Below, one piece after another: positions 45,158-57,579 of a stretch of DNA of 64,000 nt. Each line of letters begins with the position of its first letter. Position 1 is the stretch's first letter. The position numbers and the translations under genes are program-made. The notes beneath the pieces were generated by a model. It was not told the DNA's origin. It did no database searches and saw only the letters and a program-made list of their open reading frames with translations. The DNA comes from Zea mays (lineage: Eukaryota; Streptophyta; Magnoliopsida; Poales; Poaceae). The DNA lies in contig NC_050098.1 in the NCBI RefSeq assembly GCF_902167145.1, positions 30,436,501 to 30,500,500 on the forward strand, in the 5' to 3' direction.

Positions 45158-48100
45158 TTACGTACCGACTCCTTTGGGCAGAAAGTCAGGGAAGCGAGAG
45201 CGTAGAAAATCCTCAGTCTCCCATGTAGCTTCTTCTGCTGAATGGTGACTCCACTGAACCTTATACATTCGGATTGACCTTGCCCGCGTTGACCTTTCTT
45301 TCTGATCTAATACCTTGACGGGGTACTCTTGATAGGACAAGTCTGGCTCTATCTCAATGTCTGGCTCAGGTAGCACTTCAGTGGGTAGGCGGACACATTT
45401 CCGCAGCTGAGATACATGAAATACATTGTGAACTGCTGACATGTGAGGTGGCAATTCCAATTGATAGGCTACGGGTCCACAAGCTTCCTTGATCTCGTAG
45501 GGTCCAATGTAGCGAGGAGTTAACTTGCCCCTAATTCCAAATCTCTGGACACCCTTGGTGGGTGATACCTTAAGATAAACATGATCTCCACCTCGAACTG
45601 TAGAGGCTTCCGCCTGTTGTCATGATAGCTCTTTTGCCTGGCCTGAGCAGCTTCTAAGTTCTTTGTAATAACCCTGACCTTTTCCTCTGCCTCAAGTACC
45701 AAATCTGGCCCAAATATTTCCCTTTCTCCTGCTTGAGACCAATTCATCGGGGTCCTACACCTTCTCCCATATAAGGCTTCAAAAGGTGCCATCTTTAGAC
45801 TGGACTGGTAGTTGTTATTATAAGAAAATTCTGCCAAGGAAAGACACTTGTCCCAATCTTTTCCGTAGTGCAGTACACATGCCCTTAACATATCTTCCAA
45901 AACCTGGTTTACCCTTTCTGTCTGGCCATCTGTTTGGGGATGGTATGCTGAGCTTCGTATTACATGGGTCCCAAGTGATTCCTGCAATTGTTCCCAAAAT
46001 CGTGCCACAAATGGTGCTCCTCTATCTGAGACTATAGTCCTTGGTATCCCATGCAGACGAACTATCTGGTCAATGTAGATCTCTGCATACTTCTCTGTCC
46101 TGTGGGTGGTGTGTACCGGCAAGAAGTGAGCGGTCTTGGTCAACCTGTCCACAATAACCCAAATGGAATCATGGTGCCTGGAGGTATTGGACAATCCCAC
46201 GATAAAGTCCATGCAAATGTCCTCCCATTTCCAAGATGGTATGGGAAGGGGTTGCAAAGGGCCTGCTGCCTTCAAATGACTAGCTTTGATCCTCTGGCAG
46301 GTGTCACACTCGGATATGTACTTGGCAATTTCTCTCTTCATTCTGGTCCACCAATATAAAGATCTGAGATCATGATACATTTTGTTGCTACCAGGGTGCA
46401 TGGAGAATTTGGAAAGGTGAGCTTCATCCAGTATCTTCTTTCTGAGCTCAGGGTCCTTGGGAACAACCAATCGATCTCCAAACCATAGAATTCCCTTGCT
46501 GTCCTGACGGAAGCACTTGTATTTCTCTGCTTTCTGCTTGATCATTTCTTTGATAACCTGAACACCCTTATCCTCAATCTGTGCCCTGACTATTTGCTCT
46601 TGCAATGTGGGCTCTACCGAGATATAACCTAAGTCACCTGAAGGAACAACTTCCAGATTCAGCTTGCACAATTCATCGCACAGGGTGGTAACTCTTGCAT
46701 CCATGCTCATACAATTGCACTGGGCCTTTCTGCTCAAGGCATCTGCCACAACATTGGCTTTACCAGGATGGTAATGCACCTCTAAATCATAATCCTTGAT
46801 TAACTCCAACCATCTCCTCTGCCTCATGTTCAGATCTGCCTGAGTGAAGATGTATTTGAGACTCTTGTGATCAGTGTAGATGTTATAGTGAGCTCCCATC
46901 AAGTAGTTCTCCATATCTTAAGAGCATGAACCACAGCTGCCAACTCCAGATCATGTGTAGGGTAGTTCTGCTCATGGGGTCTGAGTGCTCGGGAAGCATA
47001 AGCAATGACTCTGTTATCTTGCATTAAGACACATCCCAATCCCGTACCAGAAGCATCACAATATACTTCAAATGGCTTGGTGTTATCAGGTTGAGCCAGC
47101 ACTGGGGCTGTTGTCAAATGCTGCCTCAAAGTATGGAAGGCATCTTCGCACTTCTGGCTCCAATCATACTTGACTCCCTTCTTCAACAGTTCAGTCATTG
47201 GTTTGGCAATTCTGGAGAAATCCGGAATAAATCGTCGATAATACCCTGCTAATCCCAGAAAACTCCGAATCTGCCTCACTGTAGTCGGGGGTTTCCAATC
47301 CATCACCTCTTGTACCTTCTCAGGATCAACTGATATCCCATCCTGAGAAATTGTGTGACCCAAGAATTTAATCTCCTTAAGCCAGAATTCACATTTAGAC
47401 AATTTAGCATACAACTGATGGTCACGCAACCTCTGAAGTACAGTATGCAAATGTTTGGTGTGCTCGGCTTCATTCTTGGAATAAACCAGAATATCATCAA
47501 TGAAAACGACCACGAATTTATCCAACTCTGGCATAAATACTGAGTTCATTAGGTACATGAAATAAGCCGGGGCATTGGTCAGCCCAAACGACATCACCAA
47601 AAACTCATAAAGCCCATATCTGGTTGAGAAAGCAGTCTTGGGAATATCACTGGCACGGATCTTGATTTGATGGTAACCTGAGCGAAGATCTATCTTGGAG
47701 AATACCTTGGCTCCTACCAACTGATCAAACAGAACATCAATGCGGGGCAGTGGGTATTTGTTCTTGATAGTCACCGCATTGAGAGGGCGGTAGTCAACAC
47801 ACATTCTCAAACTCTCATCCTTTTTCTTCACAAATAAGGCAGGACATCCCCATGGTGAAGTACTTGGGCGAATAAACCCCTTGTCCAACAATTCTTGCAA
47901 TTGCTTTTTCAATTCTGCCAATTCCGCGGGAGGCATCCTATAGGGTCTCTTGGAGATAGGAGCGGTACCGGGTTGCAATTCGATGGCGAACTCAATGTCT
48001 CGGTCAGGGGGCATCCCTGGCAATTCATCCGGAAACACATCCGGGTAGTCACAGACCACTGGGATCTTTTCCACTGGGGACTCTATCATAACGAAGGCAC

Positions 48101-48551
48101 AAGAACGGGTGCATCCCTGGTCGGGCAAATATTGTGTAGTTTCACCACAAGTTGGTGAATGCACCTCAATGGCCCTAGCTGCAATGTCAATAACTACCTG
48201 ATGCCTGGTTAACCAGTCAGTTCCCAATATAATATCCACGCTATCCAAACCCAAAATGAGGAGGGTGGTTTTAATTATTAGACTACCAAACTTTATGGGC
48301 ACATGTCTGTTGATTTGATAGGTGGCAACCCTGCCTCCTGGTGTTGAAATTGTAATGCCCCCATCGGTGTGGTGAAAGGGCAACTGGCACTTGGCACTAA
48401 ATTTGGTACTGATAAAACTATGCGATGCGCCAGAATCAAAAAGAATAATAGCAGGATAATTCAAAACTGTAAAGATACCAGTCATGACGGGTGCTCCCTC
48501 TAGAATATCAGCCATGGTAGTGAAGTTCAGCCTGCCCTGCCTCACTTGCAC
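45158..48551 (-). pseudogene. pol: pol of C1 (protease, RT, RNase H, integrase, chromodomain)
   Basis: Protease has [15 protein letters not shown] has [11 protein letters not shown] (FIDD 47493-47504); RNase H has FEVYCDASG; integrase has the HHCC finger (HPGSNKMYH...CDTCQR) and DDE residues in [14 protein letters not shown] and DGQTERVN; the chromodomain has MYKVQWSHHSAEEATWE. The reading frame continues that of gag. It is broken by a missing base near 46909 (C3 reads GTGTCTCC on the + strand, C1 GTTCTCC) and another near 45590 in the integrase C-terminal region. The end reads GTC G|GT ACG TAA: a donor-like GGTACGT overlaps the stop region, as in element A. Confidence 0.9.
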
Positions 48552-49577
48552 CTTCTGTCTCTTGCCTTGATTTTGATTAACATTCTGCCCCTGCCTCTGC
48601 TGGTTCCTGGGGCAATTCTTGGCATAATGTCCGGTGTTGCCGCATGTGAAACACCTGTTGTCATTTGCCTAGCGATACTGCTGCTGCTGCTGATTGTTCC
48701 TCTAAGCTGGAAACTGGGTGCGGTTGGGTGCCTGCTGCTGCTGCTGCTGTGGTCGGATCACCCATCGCCCTTGCTGCTGCTGAGGTCCCCTGTTCTGAGT
48801 GTCAGACACAATCCTGAAGTGTTGTGGCTGAGCTGAGGGTCCTGCCACAGGGGCCTTTCTTTTCTTCTCTGCCTGACGAGCTGTGATACAGTCCTCCTGG
48901 GAGATGGCCATGTTGACCAACTCATTGTAGCTGTTGGCCCTGACGGTGTTGAGACGGTCATGGAGCTTAGTGCTGAGCCCCCTCCTGAACATGTCTCTCT
49001 TCTTCTCGTCTGTATCAGCATGATACCCAGCATACTGACACAGGTGATTAAAAGCCTGAGCATACTGCAATACTGTCCTGTTGCCCTGGGTGAGTGCCAG
49101 AAACTCGTTGAGCTTTCGGTCCATAATCCTGGCTGGTATGTGGTGTCCCCTAAAAGCTTCCTTGAACTCTCTCCATTCCACCTCTCGGTCCTCTGGCTGC
49201 ATGGCAAGAAAATGGTCCCACCAAGTCCTTGCGGGTCCGCGAAGCTGCTGGGTGGCGAACCTGACTTTAGTGACCTCTGAACAAGCTCCATGGAGTAGCG
49301 GGAATTTGGATTCCACTACTCTCAACCACACATCTGCATCAAGTGGGTCCTCTGCCCTTGTGAACAACGGAGGCTGGGTACTGAGGAACTCCTGGTAGGT
49401 AGCTGCCGCGGGGTGATGCTGATGGTCTCCACCACCATAATGCTGAGGTGGTGGCTGACGCTGAGCTAGCTGCCTCAAGATCTCATTCTGTTGAGCCATT
49501 AGCTCCTGCAGGGTGGGAGGCGGTGGCGGCGGTGGAGGAACGCGCTCATTCTGGCCACGACGCTGTCTCCCGGCCAT
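48552..49577 (-). pseudogene. gag: gag of C1
   Basis: Start at ATG 49575-49577 (MAGRQR), directly after acceptor-like GATTTTTCAG. It has a proline run, the Gypsy capsid core ([30 protein letters not shown]), Gln-rich linkers and a CCHC knuckle ([14 protein letters not shown]). TAG codons at 48702-48704 and 48669-48671 lie in the linker just before the knuckle; the second replaces a probable Gln. Beyond them the same frame continues into protease, so gag and pol were one long frame. Confidence 0.88.
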
Positions 49578-49877
49578 CTGAAAAATCACATATATACTTA
49601 ATACCATATCTCCAAGTTCAAGGTTTAATCGCGGTGAAGGAGTCAAAGGCGAATTGATAGATTCCGACATAACAAAAAGAATTTCAAAAGGCATAAACTT
49701 TCCTTCCAAATTTAACTAACAGCATCCATCAATCATGCTTCTAAAAGAGTTTATCATGATTACATCAATGGTCCCAAAAAGACTCAACTCTACCTAGCCT
49801 AGTACCCTATGGGTGCAAAAGCTAAGCTAGCTGCGAGGAGTCCTACCATCACCGACTTCTAACTCTATCCCTGCCAC

Positions 49878-50747
49878 CTAGTGAGCGAACGAGGCAACAC
49901 TCGACTCGGAGGAAGGTGGTCTCCCGGAGCCAGCAGTGTCCACGCTGGAGGCAGGCTCCTCTCCTCCCTCAATGTCGACATCCTCGTTGGCCTCCATGTC
50001 CTGGATCTCCTGGTGATGCATATCCAGGTGCTCATTAGCCTCGGCAAGCTGCTGCTAGGTGTTAATGAGCTGATCCTCGAGAACCTCGATGGTGTTCTCC
50101 CTGGTACCCACTAATTCCTCCAGCTCTTGGATCTCATTGGATAGTTGCTCCACCTGCAAGTCCTTTTCCACCATCTCAGTGGACAAATCAACCACAAGCT
50201 CCTCTCTGTTGTCCAAGGTGATCTTTGTTGCCTCCAATAGTGCCATCAGATGAGACATTGCCTCACCACGCATCACTTGCAGACGGTACAGAGCATTCAT
50301 GCACCATACGGTCAAGTGCGCAGTCTGACCTGGGTAGATAGCCCAGATGTCCTTGGCATGCTCCACCCGATCCTTCCACATTGGGTCATCCTCCCTTTCC
50401 GCGGGGAACAAGCTAATGGGGTGGGTAGACAGCTCCAAGGGATGGAATCCGCAGAAAGTGGTAAACCCGTGCAGAGCAATCGCCTCGATCGTGTCCTCAG
50501 CCTGGTATCCAAAGGACTCAGAGTCCAGTGAACGCCAGCCTGGCTGTAGGGGATGAGGCTCCAAGGTCATCCTCACCCTACAGCGGGGCACTCGGTGCTT
50601 CTCGAACTGCTGCACCGCGTACTGAGGAGGCGTTGTGTATCTGGCCCCCTGAAGTACCTCCCACAAAATACGGGGAAAGCCCTCTCGTGCAAGCCCGTCA
50701 GTGTGGGACAGTGCATTTCCGTCGTCTGAGGATCCGTGGGAAGTCAT
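49878..50747 (-). pseudogene. ORF0 of C1: upstream coiled-coil protein with premature stop
   Basis: Homologue of 14404-15279. Shared segments include ILWEVL, HRVPRCRVRMTLEPHPLQPG, FCGFHPLEL and FPAEREDDPMW, plus a coiled coil with MVEKDLQVEQLSNEI and VLEDQL. The frame meets TAG at 50055-50057 where element A has Gln, but then stays open for about 58 codons, including EANEHLDMHHQE, to a natural stop at 49878-49880, so the stop is a recent mutation. The ATG follows CCGTACACAG, an acceptor-like site with a pyrimidine-rich lead. Function unknown. Confidence 0.82.
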
Positions 50748-51159
50748 CTGTGTACGGTTAAGCGTAAGTAAAAGAAAAAGAATTATAAAAAGAACAAGAA
50801 AATAAGACTCAGCTTCTCTCTAATAAAAATAAAAAAATGGTACTGGGGTACTTAGTTGGTCATCATTTTGTATTTAAATCTTTACTCAATTATCCATTTA
50901 TTTAATTTAAGAATGCATGCATGCTTGTCCTGAACGACCTCACAACAATGTAAAGGGAAATAGGGAAGAACTCCCATCCCTTATAGTAGCATGTAGGGCT
51001 TAGTCACTTAGCCACCTAGCTACCCTTCTACCATCCTAAGGCTTCACGTCCTAGGTCTATCCTGATCGGCCTACGATCTATCCAACATTTGTTTCTATCA
51101 AGTTTTACTTTGGAAAAGGATGGTATTTATAGTTTATTGATTCCTCTGTGGTGGTACAA

Positions 51160-51171
51160 GCTCCGATACCA
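51160..51171 (-). other. Primer-binding site of C1
   Basis: Minus strand TGGTATCGGAGC, 2 nt inside the 5' LTR; initiator Met tRNA type. Confidence 0.85.
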
Positions 51172-51483
51172 GCTGTGGCGGAACTGCCCGAATTATTCCA
51201 ACTTAAGTGCCTAAGTCCCGCCTTAGAGGCTAGACCACACTTAAATGGGAATAACCCGTCAATCCCTCGGATCTAGTCCGACAAGGCCACTGACAGGATC
51301 AAGTACCACAATCTCACTCGATGGTGAGTCACAGAGCAAATACAATAAAGCATAAAACCATGCATTAAAGAGTATTAATTTATTACATCATCATCGGAGT
51401 TTTGCAAAAGTAGTCATCATTGTTCGAAGTACAGTGGAATAAAACTAACGGTAAATAAACAGAGAGAGGGGAAGCCTGTCCCA

Positions 51484-51590
51484 TCACTCCTCACGCTCCT
51501 CCTCAGCCGAGGTAGGGTCCCACTCGACACTCCAACCCGGTGGCAAGATGGACGGCCAAGTCACTCCAGCAACCATGTCCTCCAGAGAAC
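51484..51590 (-). CDS. Putative terminal tail exon, C1 5' LTR copy
   Basis: 107 nt, the same acceptor and TGA stop as 40897-41003. It lies in the leader of the transcript. Confidence 0.45.
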
Positions 51591-52571
51591 CTGTAAAATT
51601 ATGCCACAAGCAAGGCTGAGTATACTAATACTCAGCTAGACTTACCCGGTGTGAGGAGTCTACTCCTCTACCTCTAGACATGCAGTTGTTTGGCTGTGGG
51701 GTTTGGTTGCCAAAAGCACTAGCTGAGTTTCTAAATCAAGTTTTAACTTTGTCAAATTAAGTGTGACTCTCTTAAGGCTAAAGATGTACTATCTACTCAT
51801 ACATAGTAGCAAACATTTTTAGCAATCAACATCTTGTATCATCTCATCACAATTCCACTCGTTACTCAATGTAGCAGCATGGATCAAGCAGTCTCATTAG
51901 CTACGAGAAGCAGATGATTCGAATCGAGTTTCAACCTTGCAAGGTAAACCTAAACACACGACATGTAGGGGCACTCCGTCCCCACACACATCAACCGTCC
52001 CCATTGATTCCCTGGCAATAGATCAGGGCTCACCGCCTTGGCGTACAATGCCTCACTGACCCCGACTGCCGTCGTGCAGTGACCGCACTTGTACCCACCA
52101 TAACCGGAATGGGAGACTACGTCTCAGGTCGCGTGAGGGGTAAAGTCTGCGGGCAGGTTCACTCAGGTACTAGGCTTACCGATTTACCATATTTCTCGGT
52201 ATGTGTTTAGTACGTTCAAACGCTTGACACACGGTACCACACCTTAATCCTTATTCCAATTTTTATCCCGTGGACAACCAATCCCCATGGATTGTTGTCC
52301 ACAACCAGCATCATTATGAGAAGAAAGTGGATACAACCAATTTCCTGACCTCGCGCGAGTGCTAGAAAAAATCACTCGACTTCTACCGAGGTCCTAATTA
52401 AATAAGCAGCTACTCGACCCTAGCATACTAGTATCCATCTCAAAAAGGAATCCTGAGTTCATGCAACTAAGGTTTCAATCAACTCCTACACTTAAGTGCA
52501 CAGTACAAGCCTACAAACATTAAGTGCAGTAAAATAGCATATATACGGTTATGCATAAAACCGGGGCTTGC

Positions 52572-52691
52572 CTTCCAAAGCAGTGGCAGACATATCCTCT
52601 GGTGCAGGCTCGGGTGCTGGATCCGGGGCTACCTCCTGAGCAGCTCCTTGCTCCGGCACGAGGACGTACTCTCCGTCAGCAAGGTTACAGT
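52572..52691 (-). CDS. Putative tail exon 1, C1 5' LTR copy
   Basis: 120 nt, the same boundaries as 41986-42105 with frame intact (CNLADGEYVLVPEQG). Confidence 0.45.
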
Positions 52692-54648
52692 CTATCGAAA
52701 TGCAATGAACATGTATGTCATGATTATGCAGGATTTAATAACATTACGCTAAGAGAAGAAAAACTAAGTTAATGAGTAACTTAGGGTTTCTAGGTTATAC
52801 GCGGCTTTTAGTGGTTTATGCTTATCACTCTAGGTTTAGGTTTTGTTAGGGCTAGGCATAGTGAATTGGTATTGCCTTTATATATTTCAGTGGACAGGTT
52901 ATAAAGGGTTTTAGGATGACACTAATTCCTATTATTCATTTTCCCTTTCTTTATTTTCTATTTATGGTTTCTAGTGTAGGTTTGAACTACAACAGTGGTT
53001 TAACTTTTTCCAAAAATTCTGTAAAAATTACAGTGGGTTGCCATTGGTCATTATACCCTGTTCTAGGAATTTGAGGTTAAAAATAAAAAGGCTATGCTTT
53101 AGACAAAAATAACAAAAGTTGTGTAAAGTGGGCCACTTTGCACTACATCTCTTAATTAGGGTGGGTTCTATCCTAAGGGTTATTTTTGTTGGCATCTAAC
53201 AGTAATAATAAGCTTCTGTGCCAAAGATCACAAAAAGCTAAGGGATGGTTATTTAGTTATGATTTTCTAAAGTTTAATGCCAAAAAGGCACTTTCTACTA
53301 CATTGTTATTTGAAAAATGTCAAACAGCAGATTTCATATTTTTCCTAAGTTCTTAATAACAAAACATTAATTATCCCAAGGGTTGGGGTGTTTTCACCTT
53401 GGGGTCATTTTTGTAGGGTTTTTCTAGTTTTCCTTATTTTCCTAAAATAAAAGGGATCCTACTTATTTTATACTAAACTAGGGTATAATAGATTTTTCTA
53501 GTGAACTACATTGAATAAGTACTCTAACAAAAATAGGAGTGCCCTCTGGTTCATCATTTTAATCACCTTTTCTATTTCTCTAAATCTTAAGCATATTGTA
53601 AAATAAATGGCAAAAACTAACTTAATGGGTTGGACAGATAAGTTTAGCATTTTTAAACAGGTCAATAGGTGGACATAAGCTTCTCCAAATTTTTTCTAAC
53701 CTTAGTCAAATAGTACAACCATTTTTAATCCTATTATTTAGCTTTTGGTCAAAACAATAATTAAATCAGAACCCTAAAGTTTTCTGTAGTACATAGGGGT
53801 TTTATATTTTTCCTAAGTAGTTCACATTATTTAAAGTCTAACAAAATTGGTTTGACTAAATTTGGATGAATAAAACAGAAGTTATGAATTATTCAAGTTC
53901 TGTTCAAAATTTAAATCAGATTTAATAAAGGTTTCCTGGAAAACTACTTTGCGCCGAGGACCCTGGGTTTAATCCAAATCAATCCACTCAAATCTACCCC
54001 TGCGCCACTATTCATTTGAGTCACTGACACTTCACAAAACCCCCCAGACTTCTTTCCTTCTCCCCCGCGGTCCTTCCCTAGGTTTAAACAGTACCCGCAA
54101 GGAAGAAAAGGGTGGCGCGGCTTACCGGTGGCGAGGGAGGTCCGGCGAGGGGCAGGGTTGGCTCGGGGAGGCTCTGGCGGTCACAACGATGTACGGCTCG
54201 ACGGCGGGGATGGCCGGAATCGCTCGGTCCACGTGCGCAGGCGGGTGTCCTCGTCGGCGGCGGGTGTGCCGGCCAAATCACGGCGACCTAGTTCAATCCA
54301 ATGGCACGGTGAGCTTCACGGGGTGACGTAGAGACTATGTGCACAAGGAATCGGAAAATGGTTCAGTGGATTACCCTGTCCACGCACTCCGGCGGGGTTG
54401 TGAACTCCGGCGACCGTGGACTGGCCTCTCCGGCGAAGCAGACTTCGATTCCTCGCTCGGGGAGCTTCACCGAGGTGTGCTCAGTCGTCTCCGAGGGTCG
54501 GACGGGGTTGGGAAAGGCTGGGTTGGCCGGTCTACGGCGGCAGGGGCTCGGGTGGCCGCGGACACGCCGTGCACGGGCAAACGACGGTGAGTTTGAGCTC
54601 CGGTGAGGTTGAGCGCGTGCGGAGGGGTGTGGTCGACGCCTGAGTGGG

Positions 54649-54655
54649 CTTTATA
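54649..54655 (-). promoter_or_regulatory. TATA box, C1 5' LTR
   Basis: Minus strand CGCCTATAAAGCCC; likely promoter of the genomic RNA. Confidence 0.7.
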
Positions 54656-55501
54656 GGCGCGGGCGCGGGCCATGGCGTCGGCTGGCCTTTGGCGCGACGC
54701 GGGGCGCGCGCGGGCGTGCTCTGGCGTGCACAGAGCGCGTCGAACACGTGGACCTTTTCTTCTGCCCGTGTTCCACAGCTCGCCAAGTCGCAAACGTGCG
54801 AATCTTGGCAAAAATCCAGCGCGAGTCTTTTCCTGGCACCTAGGGCTGTCTCTCATCCGTGAGTCGCCATGGCAGATATGCCCTAGGTAGGGAGATCTTT
54901 GGACGCCAAATCAGGTATGTCTCTCTACCCACCTCGCGACAAAAACAATGCCAAGGCATGTCAAACGTCAAGGTCTCGGGCTCAACTTTTTCCAGTGGGT
55001 GCCCTAGGTGGTATGCCACATTTTTGGTATAGAACTTAGGTGGTTTTGATGCCATCTTCAAGGTGAACACGATTGATCTTTAGATTAGGTGTAGTTTTTG
55101 ACTTAGAGAGAATTTGAGAGCTCTAGCTCTTTCTCTACTTAAGGAAGGGATTTGGGGTTTCTCAAGGGGTCTTTTTGCAACATTACCTTCCCATATTTGC
55201 TGGTTATAAAGTTACTTAAAGTTTGGTTAAAGATTAACTCATGATTTGCACATTTGCTTAATCTCTCCCCCTCTCCACCATGGTTTTGGGAGATAGGGTT
55301 CAAGAGGGGCCTAGGGTTTACTCTCCTCTTGCCCAAGGTAGTAAGTGCACAAAAGCTTGAGTGATGCTCTTAGGTCATTAAAAATCTTGATTAACACATG
55401 GTCTCCAAGGTTCTTATGTTCTCCTCAAGTTTCTACCACATGTGATCACAGTCAGCAGTGCATAGATGTGCTCTAGCCATGGTAACACCTGAGGTGTTAC
55501 A

Positions 55502-55602
55502 GTTCAGCCTCCGCATCTCGGCGGCGGCAAGCTCGGGCTCGTTGGGGAGAACATAGCCCTCGCACACCCGCTCGAGGTCGATCTTGTAGTGGGAGGAAAC
55601 CA
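55502..55602 (+). mobile_element. Element D, short continuation after C1
   Basis: After the second GTTCA the GC-rich 3' non-coding sequence of D resumes ('gcctccgcatctcggcggcg') and stops near 55602, where a new LTR-like sequence begins. Confidence 0.6.
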
Positions 55603-56436
55603 TGTAAAGCCCAAAATTGGTAGCAGGGGATAGTAATAAAATAAATAAATAAATATATATTTATAATGGTGTTTTGAGAATTTTTGAAGCCTTTGGAAAT
55701 TTATTAGGACCCTTCCTTTTCACAACCAATTAATGGAGTAAAATTAGTCAATTAACACCTAAAAAAATAAAGAAATGTGCATCTCATGCTTATGATATTG
55801 ATGTGATGCATTTTATTTGACCTCAAATTATAAATGAAAATATAAAATAGAATATGAGAAAGGAAATTATAATAATAATCTATTATTGTTAGAATTAAAT
55901 AATGGAAGGAGAATAAATAATAATATTAAAACTAGTGGGATTAATATTCATGTTGGGATGATATTTAGTATTTGGAAATCTGAAATTTAAACCAGGAATT
56001 TAAAAGTTAGTTTGAATCTTTAAATTTGGAACTTGAAAAGAAATAGAAAAGAAAAAAAAGAACAAAAGCCGCCGTTGGGCCAAAACCCTGAATTCAGCCC
56101 AGTCTTCTCTTCCCACGCACGCGCACAGCCCACCCGTGCCGGGCCCACGCGTCATCCACAGTGGCGTTTGCCTCGCGTCCTCGTTCTCACTAATTGTGGG
56201 CCACTTTTGTCAGCGAATGCAACCTCGCGCTCGGACTTGCTCCCTATCACTGGTGGGTGGGCGCAGTCAGCCACTCACCCGCGCCTGCATGATCGTCGCT
56301 ATCGACTGACTCATGGGACCGCGCATCAGGATCGTCTCCCCAATATTGTCGCTGCAACAGACTGCCGACCCCCGTCTTGAGATCCTGCTTCCACCTCAAC
56401 CACCCTGGTCTTCTAGCTCAGACTTCACCGTTGGGT

Positions 56437-56443
56437 TATAAAT
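56437..56443 (+). promoter_or_regulatory. TATA box of LTR E
   Basis: TATAAAT in 'ttgggttataaatcgcaag'. Confidence 0.5.
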
Positions 56444-56845
56444 CGCAAGCGCTGCAGCCTCCTCGTCCTCCCAACCCTAGAGTTCTAGACGTCGAGCTCA
56501 CCCAGGACCTGACTCGTGGAAAAGCAGAGAGGAGCATTGCCACCTGGTTACTCGCCCATGCTGTCGTTCTGAGCGCATGGTCGAGTCAAGGTGCATCGCG
56601 GGTGGTTGGTGAAGTCGTTCATGGGCTCGACGGCAAGGATTGACCATTGGGGCGGTGGAGATTGCTCACCGGAACCACTGCGCCGTCGTGGAGCTGCGTT
56701 CCATCATGGGCGATTGTCTCTACGCCCGAATCCGCGGTAAGGACCTTCTTATTATCTTAGGGGCATCTCCAATTCGATTTTGCATCATTCGGGGGTGAGA
56801 TTTACGCTGGGGGGTCCGGTGCGGGTTGGTCATGGCGCCGCCGCG

Positions 56846-56890
56846 AGGGGGGTGGGGGGGGGGGGGGTGGGGGGGGGGGGGGGGGGTGGT
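56846..56890. repeat. Poly-G tract
   Basis: Runs of up to 18 G broken by single T. Such homopolymers are prone to length error in sequencing and assembly. Confidence 0.9.
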
Positions 56891-57225
56891 ACGCCGTCGG
56901 CGCCGGTGTCGCCTCGGGTGGGGGACGCCAGGAAGTGTTGATCTGGCAATGGACAACTAGGATTAGATTGTCACATACCAGTTCGTCTGGGTGATCGACA
57001 ACCGTTGGATCTTGAGCTGATGTGTGAGATTAGGAACGCTTACACCGTCGCGCTTCATTAAACTAGGATCGTCCGATCGGCGATCTGAGGGCTGTGGGAT
57101 GGCTTGGGTGTTGATCCTGGATCCAAGGGTCTGGGTCGCGTACCGGTTTGGGCGCGGATGGATCTAATCGTGACCGTAGGTTTTAATCCGTCGGTAGAGA
57201 AACACTCATACCGCTTCGCCGTGGC

Positions 57226-57579
57226 TGAAAGTCGCCTAGAAGGGGGGTGAATAGGCGAAACCTGAAATTTATAAACTTAAACACACACTAAGGTCGGAGG
57301 TTAGCGTTAGAATTAAATTTAAGTCCAAACGAATATCTCTCTTGCTAGAAGTTGCTCAAGGATTGCAGATAACGTATGTGAGCCAACTCAAATTCACAAT
57401 AGCAAGGAAATGTTAGAGAGGGAAAACAAATCAAACAAGAATCAAGGCGAGTGAACACAGTGATTTGTTTTACCGAGGTTCGGTTCCAAAGAACCTAGTC
57501 CCCGTTGAAGAGGTCACAAAGACCGGTTCTATTTCAACCCTTTCCCTCTCTCAAACGGTCACTTAGACCGAGTGAGCCT
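57226..57579 (-). repeat. Ji/Opie-like Copia LTR fragment (F)
   Basis: Begins TGAAAGTCGCCTAGAAGGGG, the reverse complement of the 3' end of the solo LTR at 31959-33131, and includes 'accgaggttcggttccaaag' and 'cacttagaccgagtgagcct'. It is cut at 57579 by the insertion of C3. Confidence 0.85.

Larger units (their letters stand above)
40586..55501 (-). mobile_element. Element C1: complete Tekay/RIRE3-type Gypsy chromovirus
   Basis: A 14,916-bp minus-strand element flanked by a perfect GTTCA duplication (40581-40585 and 55502-55506), inserted in the 3' non-coding part of element D. Both LTRs are 4.3 kb. Gene order on the minus strand: ORF0, then gag and pol in one frame, with a chromodomain at the end. 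It is related to element A but a separate family: its LTR edges read TGTGGCGGAACT...GTGTTACA, and the LTRs align only in blocks. At least three nonsense mutations and two 1-bp deletions disable this copy. Confidence 0.95.
51174..55501 (-). repeat. 5' LTR of element C1
   Basis: 4,328 bp, very similar to 40586-44905. TATA box 54649-54655, leader donor ACCG|GTAAGCC (intron would start at 54125), exon-like blocks 52572-52691 and 51484-51590, AATAAA at 51379-51384. Confidence 0.93.
55603..57225 (+). repeat. LTR of an unidentified element (E), interrupted at 57226
   Basis: Begins TGTAAAGCCCAAAATTGG inside element D. An AT-rich first third is followed by a GC-rich part, TATAAAT at 56437-56443 and a G-rich tract at 56846-56890. 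The layout is that of a plus-strand LTR. Neither the far end nor a TSD is in the window, and the family is not recognised. Confidence 0.45.
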
